This document shows, one piece after another, positions 32,297-40,279 of a stretch of DNA of 53,080 bases. A program made the position numbers and the translations under genes. The notes beneath the pieces were generated by a model, which was not told the origin of the DNA, did not search any database, and saw nothing but the letters and a program-made list of their open reading frames with translations. Source of the DNA: Solirubrobacterales bacterium (GTDB taxonomy: Bacteria; Actinomycetota; Thermoleophilia; Solirubrobacterales; Solirubrobacteraceae). The stretch is taken from positions 1 through 53,080 of the forward strand of contig QHBW01000043.1 of the NCBI GenBank assembly GCA_003244205.1, read 5' to 3'. Positions within the stretch are counted from its first letter, which is position 1; every line of letters begins with the position of its first letter.

Positions 32297-33526
32297 TCAC
32301 GTGAGGAAGCTGCCCAGCGGCTGCTCAGCTGGCCCCGCGACCGCACCGCCGCCCTTGAGCGCCTCGATCTCCTCGCTCGAATAGCCGGCCGAGGCGAGCA
32401 CGTCGTCGGTGTGCTCGCCCAACACGGGTGCTGGTGCGCGCACGCTTCCGGGCGTGCGGCTGAGCTTGATCGGCACCCCGAGTCCGCGCACCGGATCCCG
32501 CGCGCCGGGCTGCTCGAACTCGACGACCATCTCGCGCTCGCGCACGAGCTCGGACGCGAGCGCCTCGTCGAGGTCGAGCACAGGCTCCAGGCAGCAGTCG
32601 TGCGCGGAGGCGAACGCCTGCCACGCCGCACGGGTGCGACCGGCGAAGATCGCCTCCACTTCTCGATGAGCCTCGGAGCCCGGCCCTTCGAACTGGCGCT
32701 CGGTCAGCTCCTCGCGCTCGACGCCGCGACAGAACGCCTGCCAGAACTTCGGCTCGAGCGCCCCGAGGGTGACCCAGCCGTCGGCACAGCGGTAGGGCCG
32801 GTAGCAGATGAGCGACCCGCCGAGCTCGTACTCGCCACGGCGCGGAGCCGCCCCGCCCGCGAAGGAGCGCGCCGCCACGAGCGCCAGCCACGACAGCGCT
32901 CCATCGGCCATCGAGATGTCCACGAGCTGGCCTTCCCCGGAGCGCTCGCGCTCGCGCAGGGCGGCAAGAATTCCGACCGCCGCCATCAGCGCGCCCCCGC
33001 CGAGGTCGGCGATCTGTCCCGAGGATTGGACAGGGGGACCGTCGGCGTCGCCGCTCAGAGCGAGCAAGCCGATCAGCCCGAGGTAGTTGAGGTCGTGGCC
33101 CGAGCGGTCGCGGAAGGGTCCGGCCTGGCCGTACCCGGTGATCGCGCAGTAGACGAGCGCGGGGTTCTCCTCGCGCAGACGCCGATAGCCGACGCCGAGG
33201 CGATCGAGCACCCCCGGGCGGAAGGACTCAAGCAGGACGTCGTGCTCGCTCGCCAGGCGCAGGAGGACGTCTCGACCCTCGGGGCGCTTGAGGTCGATGC
33301 GGATCGAGCGCTTGTTGCGGTTGAGCGCGAGGAAGAGCGCCGACTTGGCCGAATCGGGTACCCCCTCATACCCAGGCGTCGCCCAGCGCACGTAGTCGCC
33401 CGCCCCGGTGTCCTCGACCTTGAGCACGTCGGCCCCGAGGTCAGCGAGCAGAAGCGAGCAGAAGCCACCGGGCAGCAGGCGCGAGAGATCGAGGATGCGG
33501 ATGCCCTCGAGTGCGCCGGCGCTCAT
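32297..33526 (-). CDS. Alpha-methylacyl-CoA racemase-like, CaiB/BaiF family
   Basis: 409 residues. CoA-transferase III fold: EGIRILDLSRLLPGGFCSLLLADLGADVLKVED, NRNKRSIRIDLK. His144 in GHDLNYLG and Asp174 in QIADLGGG are spaced by 30, as are His126 and Asp156 of mycobacterial MCR, the two racemase bases. I therefore prefer racemase (2-methylacyl-CoA epimerisation before beta-oxidation) over CoA transfer. The ATG overlaps the upstream BKACE stop (ATGA). Substrate chain length cannot be told. Confidence 0.85.
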   Translation of the reverse strand: MSAGALEGIRILDLSRLLPGGFCSLLLADLGADVLKVEDTGAGDYVRWATPGYEGVPDSAKSALFLALNRNKRSIRIDLKRPEGRDVLLRLASEHDVLLESFRPGVLDRLGVGYRRLREENPALVYCAITGYGQAGPFRDRSGHDLNYLGLIGLLALSGDADGPPVQSSGQIADLGGGALMAAVGILAALRERERSGEGQLVDISMADGALSWLALVAARSFAGGAAPRRGEYELGGSLICYRPYRCADGWVTLGALEPKFWQAFCRGVEREELTERQFEGPGSEAHREVEAIFAGRTRAAWQAFASAHDCCLEPVLDLDEALASELVREREMVVEFEQPGARDPVRGLGVPIKLSRTPGSVRAPAPVLGEHTDDVLASAGYSSEEIEALKGGGAVAGPAEQPLGSFLT

Positions 33527-34416
33527 CGCGCACCCCCAGCTGCGGCGGGCTCGGCGACCCGCACGCCGAGGATCTCGCGCGCCTCGGCCACGGTCGCCGG
33601 GCGCCTGCCGACGTCCTCGGTGAGCTGGCGAGCCTTCGCGATCAACTCGCCGTTGGAGCGCGCCATCTCCCCGCTGGGGAGGTAGAAGTTGTCCTCTAGC
33701 CCCACCCTGACCGACCCGCCCAGCGTGAGCGCGGCGGCGACAAGCAGCCACTGGTTGCGCGAGATCCCGATCACACCCCAATGCGAGCCCTGCGGCACGT
33801 TCTCGGCCATGTGAGCGAGGTTGCGCGCGGTCGGCGGGATGCCGCCCGTGACCCCCATGACGAGATCCACGTGCAGCGGTGGGTGCAGCACGCCCATGTC
33901 GACTAGCGGCGCCAGCGAGCCGACGTGGCCGATGTCGAAGCACTCGTGCTCGGGCTTGATCGCCAGCTCGTTCATCGCCCCGAGGAACTCGATGATCTCC
34001 GAGAAGGGATTGGCGAACACCGCCTCGAAGACGAAGTCCTTGCGCTTGGCGGAGTACTTGGCGTAGTTCATCGACCCCATGTTCAGCGCCGCCACCTCGG
34101 GACGAAGCTGGCGCAGGTAGGCGATGCGCTTGGAGACCGAGACGCCCATCGCGCCGGTCGAGTAGTTGATGATCACCTCCGCGCCCACCTCCGTGCGGAT
34201 GGCGTCGGTGATCGCGGCGAAGTCCTCGACCTCATAGGAGGGCGCGCCGTCGGGCGTGCGCGCGTGGATGTGGATCATCACCCCGCCCTCGTCGACGATG
34301 CGTCGCGCCTCGGCCGCGTACTCGGCGGGCGCGTAGGGGATCGCGGGGCACTGCTCGCGGTTGGCGAGCGAGCCCGAGATCGAACAGGTGATAACGACGG
34401 GATCCTCGACGCTCAC
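33523..34416 (-). CDS. Beta-keto acid cleavage enzyme (BKACE, DUF849)
   Basis: 297 residues. PVVITCSISGSLANREQCPAIPYAPAEYAAEARRIVDEGG followed by MIHIHART, with His49 and His51 the zinc ligands, marks the BKACE family. These enzymes cleave a beta-keto acid with acetyl-CoA to give acetoacetate and a new acyl-CoA; the founding member Kce acts on 3-keto-5-aminohexanoate in lysine fermentation. The present context (racemase, carboxylase, dehydrogenases) suggests another beta-keto acid. GTG start with GGAGG 11 bases upstream. The 27-bp palindrome lies 41 bases upstream of the start. Confidence 0.9.
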   Translation of the reverse strand: MSVEDPVVITCSISGSLANREQCPAIPYAPAEYAAEARRIVDEGGVMIHIHARTPDGAPSYEVEDFAAITDAIRTEVGAEVIINYSTGAMGVSVSKRIAYLRQLRPEVAALNMGSMNYAKYSAKRKDFVFEAVFANPFSEIIEFLGAMNELAIKPEHECFDIGHVGSLAPLVDMGVLHPPLHVDLVMGVTGGIPPTARNLAHMAENVPQGSHWGVIGISRNQWLLVAAALTLGGSVRVGLEDNFYLPSGEMARSNGELIAKARQLTEDVGRRPATVAEAREILGVRVAEPAAAGGAR

Positions 34417-34456
34417 GGCTGAAGCGGCCTCCTCGGTGCGTGTCGACGGTGGGCAG

Positions 34457-34483
34457 AAAGTGGGACGTGCTACTTCCTACTCT
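34457..34483 (-). promoter_or_regulatory. 27-bp palindromic operator, copy 2
   Basis: Left half AAAGTGGGACGTG, centre C, right half TACTTCCTACTCT. The reverse complement of its right half matches the left half of the copy at 38852 at 12 of 13 positions, and similarity runs on into the CGCAG that follows. It lies 41 bases before the BKACE GTG, and 42 bases past the carboxyltransferase stop, so it should control the BKACE-racemase-MerR operon. Confidence 0.6.
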
Positions 34484-34525
34484 GCCGCAGGACGCCCTTC
34501 CCGTCAAGGCGTGCCCCAAACGAGT

Positions 34526-36109
34526 TCAGACTGGGACCACGCCCGAACGCCTGAAAGGGCGCTCGACGCGTTTGTGCTCGGCCATCTCCAGCGCGCGGAT
34601 GATCGTCGGACGCGTCTCGCGGGGATCGATGACATCGTCGATCATGTCGTTGCCGGCGGCGACGTAGACATCGATGATCTTGCGGAAGTTCTCGATCAGC
34701 TCGGCGCGCTTGGCGGCCGGGTCCTCCGCTGCCTCCACCTGCTTGCGGAAAATGATCTCGACCGCCCCCTCGGCGCCCATCACGCTGATCTCCGCGCTCG
34801 GCCACGCGACAATCAGGTCTGGCTCGTAGGCGCGTCCGCACATCACGTAGTAGCCCGCGCCATAGGCCTTGCGAATCACGACCGTGATCTTCGGCACGGT
34901 CGCGTTGGCGACGGCGTAGAGCATCTTGGCCCCGTGACGGATGATCCCCGCCTGCTCGACCTTGGTGCCAACCATGAAGCCGGGGACGTCCTGGAGGAAG
35001 ACGAGCGGAATGCCGAACGCGTTGCAGAGGTTCACAAAGCGAGCGGCCTTGTCGGCCGAGTCGTTGTCGAGGATCCCGCCGAGCTGGCGCGGTTGGTTGG
35101 CCACGATTCCCACGGGCCTGCCGCCCATGCGTGCGAGCGCAGTGATGATCGTCTTTGCCCACTGCGGCTTGAGGTCGAACCACTCGCCGTCGTCGACGAT
35201 GCGGCGTATCACGTCGTACATGTCGTAGGGCTTGCGATTGGACTCGGGGAGCACGTCGAGCAGCTCCTCGTCCATGCGCTCGACGGGGTCGGTGGTGCTG
35301 CGCCGCGGGGGGGGCTCCTCACAGTTGGGAGGGAAGAAAGAGAGGTACTCCTTGACGCGCGCGATGCAGTCCTCGTCGTCAGTGACCTCGAGGTCGCCGA
35401 CACCCGACTTGCGGCAGTGCACACGCGATCCGCCGAGCTCCTCCTGGGTGACGTCCTCGCCAACGGCGGCACGCACGAGATGGGGACCCGCCAGCGCCAT
35501 CGAGCCGCGACCCTTCACCATCGGCACGAAGTCGGCCAGCCCCGGGATGTAGGCGGTGCCAGCCGCGCACGGTCCCAGCAGCGCGGCGACCTGGGGGATC
35601 ACCCCGCTCATCACGACCTCCTCGCGGAAGAGATGCCCCGAGCCGGCAAACAGCGAGCCGACCGCCTCCTGGATGCGCGCGCCGGCGGAATCCAGCAGCC
35701 AGATGAAGGGGATCCGCTTCGTCAGCGCCAGCTCGCGCAGGCGCGTGACCTTGAACTCGCCGGTCATCCCCATCGACCCCGCCATCACCGTGAAGTCGTA
35801 GGCGCACACAGCCGCCATCCGGCCGTCGATGCGGCCGTATCCGGTGATCACGCCGTCTGCCGGCGCGTCGATCCCTTCCATCGCCCGCTGGGAGAAGTGC
35901 GGGCGCGCGTGGATGCCCAGCTCGGTGAACGTGCCCTCGTCGATCAGCAGCTCCAGCCGCTCGCGAGCGGTGAGCTTGTCGGCGGCGTGCTGGCGGTCGA
36001 TGCGCTCCTGACCGCCTCCCAGCAGCGCCTTCGCGCGACGCTCGGCGAGCTCCTCGGCGAGCGGGCGCAGCAGCGACGGGGCGGCGGAGGTCGAGGCTTC
36101 TGGCGGCAT
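34526..36109 (-). CDS. Acyl-CoA carboxylase, carboxyltransferase (beta) subunit
   Basis: 527 residues, PccB/MccB-like. Both halves of the crotonase-type carboxyltransferase are present: RIDRQHAADKLTARERLELLIDEGTFTELG, WLLDSAGARIQEAVGSLFAGSGHLFREEVVMSG, and VNLCNAFGIPLVFLQDVPGFMVGTKVEQAGIIRHGAKMLYAVANATVPKITVVIRKAYGAGYYVMCG. It transfers CO2 from biotin to an acyl-CoA (propionyl-, methylcrotonyl- or longer chains). The biotin carboxylase alpha subunit is not in this window. Downstream of an SRPBCC gene by 14 bases. Confidence 0.93.
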   Translation of the reverse strand: MPPEASTSAAPSLLRPLAEELAERRAKALLGGGQERIDRQHAADKLTARERLELLIDEGTFTELGIHARPHFSQRAMEGIDAPADGVITGYGRIDGRMAAVCAYDFTVMAGSMGMTGEFKVTRLRELALTKRIPFIWLLDSAGARIQEAVGSLFAGSGHLFREEVVMSGVIPQVAALLGPCAAGTAYIPGLADFVPMVKGRGSMALAGPHLVRAAVGEDVTQEELGGSRVHCRKSGVGDLEVTDDEDCIARVKEYLSFFPPNCEEPPPRRSTTDPVERMDEELLDVLPESNRKPYDMYDVIRRIVDDGEWFDLKPQWAKTIITALARMGGRPVGIVANQPRQLGGILDNDSADKAARFVNLCNAFGIPLVFLQDVPGFMVGTKVEQAGIIRHGAKMLYAVANATVPKITVVIRKAYGAGYYVMCGRAYEPDLIVAWPSAEISVMGAEGAVEIIFRKQVEAAEDPAAKRAELIENFRKIIDVYVAAGNDMIDDVIDPRETRPTIIRALEMAEHKRVERPFRRSGVVPV

Positions 36110-36123
36110 CGTGCGTGCGCAGC

Positions 36124-36633
36124 CTACTCGCGCTCGGCCAGCGCCTTGAGGTTGAGCAGCTGGCGGCGCATCATCACCAGGTCGCCGGTCGCGAGCAGTG
36201 GACCGAACGCCCGCGCGAGCCGGCGATGCTCGCTGCGCGCCAGCAGCTTGGCGACCAGGCGCGAGCGCCCTGCGCCCGCGGGGGCCACGCGATACGTGAC
36301 CGCCACGCGCCCGAACAGGCGACCGCGGTGCAACAGCGTGATGGAACGCCCTGGCTCGAATCCGCTGAGGCGAAAGATCGTCATGAACCGCTGTCCGATC
36401 GCCAACCGATCGACGTCGGGGGTCAGCTGCTGGGGGCTGCGGCGGCCCAGGTTGTCGATCAGGTCGTAGCTGTAGGGCGCGACCCGCAGCTGACAGATCC
36501 ACCTAAAGGCAAAGTCCGCCGAAGCCTCGACGTCGACGGCGCGAAAGACGGTCACGTCGGCGCGCTCCAGCAGCGCGTCGCAGGGGTAGGCGTCAGCGCG
36601 CTCGGCCGCGGTTGAGCCCCAGGTGTAAATCAC
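36124..36633 (-). CDS. SRPBCC family protein
   Basis: 169 residues, likely a START/Bet v1-like hydrophobic ligand-binding domain: VTVFRAVDVEASADFAFRWICQLRVAPYSYDLIDNLGRRSPQQLTP, IGQRFMTIFRLSGFEPGRSITLLHRG, then a long C-terminal helix (GPLLATGDLVMMRRQLLNLKALAE). No catalytic residues can be assigned. GTG start. Between the Gly-Cys repeat protein and the carboxyltransferase, so probably part of the same transcript. Confidence 0.75.
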   Translation of the reverse strand: MIYTWGSTAAERADAYPCDALLERADVTVFRAVDVEASADFAFRWICQLRVAPYSYDLIDNLGRRSPQQLTPDVDRLAIGQRFMTIFRLSGFEPGRSITLLHRGRLFGRVAVTYRVAPAGAGRSRLVAKLLARSEHRRLARAFGPLLATGDLVMMRRQLLNLKALAERE

Positions 36634-36657
36634 GCTCAGCAGGGCCGCCAGCGCCCC

Positions 36658-36972
36658 TCACGCGGATCGGCCGACGGCACCCACCGCCCCGCGCAGCCCC
36701 ACGCAGCCGATGCAGCCGACGCACCCCATGCAGCCCACACAGCCGACGCAGCCGAGGCAGCCGGCGTTGCCTATCCCGCCCACGATCGCGGCGCTCCCGA
36801 CGATGCCGGCGCTGCCGAGCACCCCGGCGCTGCCGATCGCCACGGTCCCCGCGCTCCCGGTGACGCCGGCGCTCGCCACGGTGCCAGCGCTGCCGACCAC
36901 GCCGGCGCTCGCCGTGGTCGCAGCGCCGCCGGCAGGGGCAGCGTCGTCGACGCTGCTCAGCGACCCTTCCAC
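36658..36972 (-). CDS. Low-complexity protein with hexapeptide and Gly-Cys-X repeats
   Basis: A 104-residue protein of unknown family. Residues 20-68 are about eight loose repeats of six, VVGSAG TVASAG VTGSAG and so on. Residues 71-91 are seven perfect Gly-Cys-X triplets, with Cys at 72, 75, 78, 81, 84, 87 and 90 and X mostly Val, Met, Ile or Leu. There is no signal peptide. The GTG at 36972 overlaps the end of the enoyl-CoA hydratase gene by 16 bases. Gly at every third position suggests a polyglycine-II helix; hexapeptides suggest a beta-helix. A RiPP precursor, metal binder or assembly protein are all possible. An open frame kept by DNA repeats alone cannot be excluded. Confidence 0.5.
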   Translation of the reverse strand: MEGSLSSVDDAAPAGGAATTASAGVVGSAGTVASAGVTGSAGTVAIGSAGVLGSAGIVGSAAIVGGIGNAGCLGCVGCVGCMGCVGCIGCVGLRGAVGAVGRSA

Positions 36973-37751
36973 ACCGGCTCCCGCTGCTCGAAAAAAGCGC
37001 TCACGCCCTCGACGATGTCCTCGGTGGAGAGCGCCAGCGACAGCTGCGCTCGCAGGTAGTCGAGCGCGTCGAGCAGCGGCATGTCGAGCTGACGCCACAT
37101 CGCGTCCTTGCCCAGGCGCATCAGCAGCGGCGACTTGGCGGCCAGCTTGCCGGCCCAGTCGGCGACGGCCTCGTCGAGCTGTGCGGCTGCGACGACGCGG
37201 TTGACGATCCCCGCCTCGAGCGCCTGCTGGGCGCTCAGGCGCTCGCCGAGCAGCAACAGCTCGGAAGCCTTCTTGCGCGGGACGTTGCGGTAGATCAGCG
37301 CCATGATCATGAAAGGGAAGACGCCGACGTTGATCTCGGGCGTGCCGAAGCCCGCGCTGTCGGCGGCGATGATCAGGTCGCAGGCCAGCGCGAGCCCAAG
37401 CGCACCGGCGAGCACGTGACCGTTTGCGCGACACAGCGTCGGCTTGCCGAGCTCGCCGATCAGCGCGAACAGGCGGGGGAAGCGCTCGCTGGCGAGGTGC
37501 TTGTGCACGAGCGCCGCGTCGGCCGCGAAGCCCGCGAGGTTCCCGCCCGCCGAGAAGACCTTCTCGTGCGTCGAGGTGAGCACGACGCAGCGCACATCGC
37601 TGTCGTCGCGGGCGACCTCGAAGGCCGCGATCAGGTCGCCGAGCAGCGCGTCGGAGAGGGCGTTGCGACTCTCGGGCTGGTCCATCGCGATCGTCGCGAT
37701 GTGGTCTGAGACCGTGTAGCGAACGGTGTCGAAGCTGGGCTGCTGGGCCAT
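36957..37751 (-). CDS. Enoyl-CoA hydratase/isomerase family protein
   Basis: 264 residues of crotonase fold: ATIAMDQPESRNALSDALLGDLIAAFE, the oxyanion-hole segments VFSAGGNLAGF and RANGHVLAGALGLALACDLIIAADSAGFGTPEINVGVFP. The two catalytic glutamates of true enoyl-CoA hydratases are not both evident (GHVLAGALG lacks the first, PEINVG supplies the second), so it may be an isomerase or another crotonase. Ends inside the Gly-Cys repeat gene. A TACGGT box lies 10 bases before the ATG on the minus strand. Confidence 0.88.
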   Translation of the reverse strand: MAQQPSFDTVRYTVSDHIATIAMDQPESRNALSDALLGDLIAAFEVARDDSDVRCVVLTSTHEKVFSAGGNLAGFAADAALVHKHLASERFPRLFALIGELGKPTLCRANGHVLAGALGLALACDLIIAADSAGFGTPEINVGVFPFMIMALIYRNVPRKKASELLLLGERLSAQQALEAGIVNRVVAAAQLDEAVADWAGKLAAKSPLLMRLGKDAMWRQLDMPLLDALDYLRAQLSLALSTEDIVEGVSAFFEQREPVWKGR

Positions 37752-37781
37752 CGCCGGGCGGACCGTACTACGACGGCCCCC

Positions 37782-38846
37782 TCACCCCCGCGGCGGATCT
37801 ACAAGCTGCAGCTCGCCGTTGGCACGCCCAGCGACGAACACCCGACCGCTGCTCTGATCCACGGCGACGCTGTTGGGCTGGCGCACCGTCGGCAGGCTGA
37901 CGAAGGGACGTGGTGAGAGCGTCGAGAGATGGAAGCCGATCAGGCGGTCGCTGGCGGTGTCGGTGACCCACAGCCTGTCGCGCGGGCCGTCGAGCGCGAT
38001 CCCGTATGGCCGCCCGCCGATCGGGACGATCAGCTGCAGCGCCGGCTGGTAGTCGAGGTCGAAGGCCTCCAGCGCGCCACCGGCGGTGTCGAGCACGTAC
38101 ATCAGGCCGTCCGGCGATGCGACCGCGTGGGTCGGCCCGAGGCCGGCGGGCAGCGTGGCCACGGGGCTCAGCGTCGTGAGGTCGAAGACGACCAGCTCGC
38201 GGGCGCGGGCGTCGACGACGCCGATGCGCCCGGCGGCCTCGCCGACGTCGCTGGGCGCCAGCGGCAGCGGGACGGTCTGCACGGGGAGATCGCCCGCGAG
38301 CACGCTGAGCGTGTGGCCGATCTCGTTGACGACATAGGTGTGCCCCCCCACCGCCAGCGCAGCATGCGGGAACGATCCAACGCGGATGCGCTCGAGCACG
38401 TCGCCGTCGGGAAGCGAGATCTCGATCAGGCGGTTGGCGTGCTCGGCAGGATCGAGCAGCGGGCCGCCTGGGGCGGCCAGCGCGATGTGGCGCGGCGCCG
38501 GGACCGCGACTCGCCGGATCAGCGCGCCGCTGCGCCCATCGACGAGCACGATGCCATCGGGGTGGCGTACCCCGACGGCGACCACCCCGGTGCGCGGGTC
38601 GACGACTACACCCTCGGCCTCCCGCCCCAGGCGCAGGACCCGACCCGCCGGTGGCGCCGAGGGAGCGGGCGAGCGTGCTGGCTGCGCTGCCGCCGGGGGC
38701 AGGCGAGGGCCCGTGTGTCCACCGCAGCCGGCGATCCCCACGGCGGCCGCGAACGTCGCGGCCACGCCGACGGTCGCCGCCAGCACGAAGACCGCGCGTG
38801 CACAGCTACGCAAGGTCTTTTGAGTCCGGATGATGGCGATCGTCAT
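37782..38846 (-). CDS. Lipoprotein with YncE/NHL-type beta-propeller
   Basis: 354 residues. A long signal peptide ends in VGIAGC, so Cys41 is likely lipidated. After a Pro/Ala linker the rest is a chain of blades: GREAEGVVVDPRTGVVAVGVRHPDGIVLVDGRSG, GPTHAVASPDGLMYVLDTAGGALEAFDLD, GRPYGIALDGPRDRLWVTDTASDRLIGFHL, RQPNSVAVDQSSGRVFVAGRANGELQLV. About six or seven repeats of 40-45 residues. No catalytic residues; probably binding or scaffolding outside the cell. Its ATG lies 5 bases from the palindromic operator shared with the divergent acyl-CoA dehydrogenase, so the two may be controlled together. Confidence 0.8.
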   Translation of the reverse strand: MTIAIIRTQKTLRSCARAVFVLAATVGVAATFAAAVGIAGCGGHTGPRLPPAAAQPARSPAPSAPPAGRVLRLGREAEGVVVDPRTGVVAVGVRHPDGIVLVDGRSGALIRRVAVPAPRHIALAAPGGPLLDPAEHANRLIEISLPDGDVLERIRVGSFPHAALAVGGHTYVVNEIGHTLSVLAGDLPVQTVPLPLAPSDVGEAAGRIGVVDARARELVVFDLTTLSPVATLPAGLGPTHAVASPDGLMYVLDTAGGALEAFDLDYQPALQLIVPIGGRPYGIALDGPRDRLWVTDTASDRLIGFHLSTLSPRPFVSLPTVRQPNSVAVDQSSGRVFVAGRANGELQLVDPPRG

Positions 38847-38851
38847 GGTGG

Positions 38852-38878
38852 AAAGTAGGAAGTACTACTGTTTACTTT
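38852..38878. promoter_or_regulatory. 27-bp palindromic operator, copy 1
   Basis: Left half AAAGTAGGAAGTA, centre C, right half TACTGTTTACTTT; 10 of 13 positions are symmetric. It fills most of the 88-base gap between the lipoprotein and acyl-CoA dehydrogenase genes and overlaps the likely -35 box of the latter. A second copy is at 34457. Confidence 0.7.
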
Positions 38879-38899
38879 GTCGCAGTCCTGCGGTAGCGT
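38871..38899 (+). promoter_or_regulatory. Possible acyl-CoA dehydrogenase promoter
   Basis: TTTACT (38871-38876) and TAGCGT (38894-38899) are 17 bases apart. The -35 box lies in the right half of the palindrome, so a bound protein would either block or, MerR-like, distort this promoter. The ATG is 36 bases past the -10 box with AGGAG in between. Confidence 0.45.
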
Positions 38900-38934
38900 C
38901 CCGCGCCGCCCTCACCCGACCAGGAGCCCACCGA

Positions 38935-40131
38935 ATGAGCACTGCCACGACCAGCGACGCGGTGATCAAGCCGGACTTCGCCGCTCAGCGCAAGCACTTC
39001 ATCTTCAACGAGCACCACGATCAGCTGCGCGAGTCGATCGGGCGCTTCGTCGAGAAGGAGCTGGCGCCGCACGCCGAGGAGTGGGAGGAGACCACCTTCC
39101 CAGACTCTGTGTTCAAGCGGATGGGCGAGCTCGGCTTCCTCGGGCTCTCGATGCCGGAGGAGTACGGCGGCCAGGGCGGCGACTACTTCTGCAACCTCGT
39201 GCTCGCCGAGGAGATCACGAAGTCCAACTCCGGCGGCCTGGCGATGGGGATCGCCGTCCATACCGACATGGCCACCCCGCCGGTCAAGCTCTTTGGCAGC
39301 GAGGAGCAGAAGCAGCGCTACCTCGTCCCCGCGATCCGCGGCGAGAAGATCTCCTGCCTGGGCATCACCGAGCCCGACGCTGGCTCCGACGTCGCCGGGA
39401 TCCGCACGCGCGCCGTTCGCGACGGCGACGAATACGTGATCAACGGCTCCAAGACCTACATCACAAACGGGCATCGCGCAGACTTCATCGTGCTGGTGAC
39501 CAAGACCGACCCCGACGCCGGCTATGACGGCTTCACGCTGTTCCTGGTGGACACCGACACGCCCGGCTTCATTCGCGAGAAGAAGCTCGTCAAGCTCGGC
39601 ATGCACGCCTCCGACACCGCGCTGCTCGCCTTCAACGACATGCGCGTCTCGGCCAACGCCGTGCTCGGCGAGGTCGGCAAGGGCTTCTACCACATCATGT
39701 GGGAGCTCCAGGGCGAACGCCTGATCGGCGCCGCCGGCTGCGTCGCCGGCGCGCAGCGCTGCTTCGATCGCACGCTGCAGTACGCGATGGAGCGCAAGGC
39801 GTTCGGGCGCTCGATCGGCCACTTCCAGGTGATCCGCCACAAGTTCGCCGAGATGGCGACGAAGATCGAGTCGGCGCGTCAGATGGTCTACACGACCGCC
39901 TGGCGCTTCAACAACGGTGAGTACCCCGTGCGCGAGATCTCGATGGCCAAGCTGCACGCCTCGCGCATCGCCGTCGAGGTCGCCGACGAGTGCATCCAGA
40001 TTCACGGCGGCGCGGGCTACATGAAGGAGTACGGCGTTGAGCGCGTGTGGCGCGACATGCGCCTGAACCGGATCGGCGCAGGGACCGACGAGATCATGCT
40101 CGACGTGATCGGTCGGTCCTACGGCCTTTGA
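38935..40131 (+). CDS. Acyl-CoA dehydrogenase
   Basis: 398 residues. LGITEPDAGSDVAGIRTRA and IHGGAGYMKEYGVERVWRDMRLNRIGAGTDEIM are the family signatures. The position before GT in IGAGT is Ala, not the catalytic Glu of medium-chain enzymes; instead Glu261 in QGERLIGAAG takes the place of the base in isovaleryl-CoA and long-chain dehydrogenases. So it should oxidise branched or long acyl-CoAs, passing electrons to ETF. ATG 38935 has AGGAG 8 bases upstream. The 27-bp palindrome upstream suggests specific control. Confidence 0.93.
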   Translation: MSTATTSDAVIKPDFAAQRKHFIFNEHHDQLRESIGRFVEKELAPHAEEWEETTFPDSVFKRMGELGFLGLSMPEEYGGQGGDYFCNLVLAEEITKSNSGGLAMGIAVHTDMATPPVKLFGSEEQKQRYLVPAIRGEKISCLGITEPDAGSDVAGIRTRAVRDGDEYVINGSKTYITNGHRADFIVLVTKTDPDAGYDGFTLFLVDTDTPGFIREKKLVKLGMHASDTALLAFNDMRVSANAVLGEVGKGFYHIMWELQGERLIGAAGCVAGAQRCFDRTLQYAMERKAFGRSIGHFQVIRHKFAEMATKIESARQMVYTTAWRFNNGEYPVREISMAKLHASRIAVEVADECIQIHGGAGYMKEYGVERVWRDMRLNRIGAGTDEIMLDVIGRSYGL

Positions 40132-40170
40132 GCCGTTGAGCGTTTCGGATCGCAGTGCCGGCGGCGCCGT

Positions 40171-40238
40171 TGGGACGGACCCGCCACCGCCCGCCGGCTC
40201 GCTGCGCGAGGAAGGCGGGCGTTGGCGCGTCCGTCCCA
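40171..40238. repeat. 25-bp inverted repeat between two acyl-CoA dehydrogenase genes
   Basis: Arms 40171-40195 and 40214-40238 pair at 23 of 25 positions around an 18-base loop; both outer ends are TGGGACGGAC and its complement. It lies 40 bases after the first gene and 41 before the second. It could be an attenuator, an RNA-processing site or a mobile palindrome. There is no U-tract. Confidence 0.8.
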
Positions 40239-40279
40239 CAGCGGCCGCGCCCCGAGGCGGCGGCGCCACCCTGTCTCGG

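Noticed and set aside
32297-33526. Formyl- or succinyl-CoA transferase call for the CaiB-like protein
   Set aside because: The His144 and Asp174 pair at the racemase spacing fits methylacyl-CoA racemase better.
40136-40279. TTG start adding 48 residues to the second acyl-CoA dehydrogenase
   Set aside because: It would translate the 25-bp hairpin and gives a Pro/Gly-rich segment not seen in the family; GTG 40280 fits.
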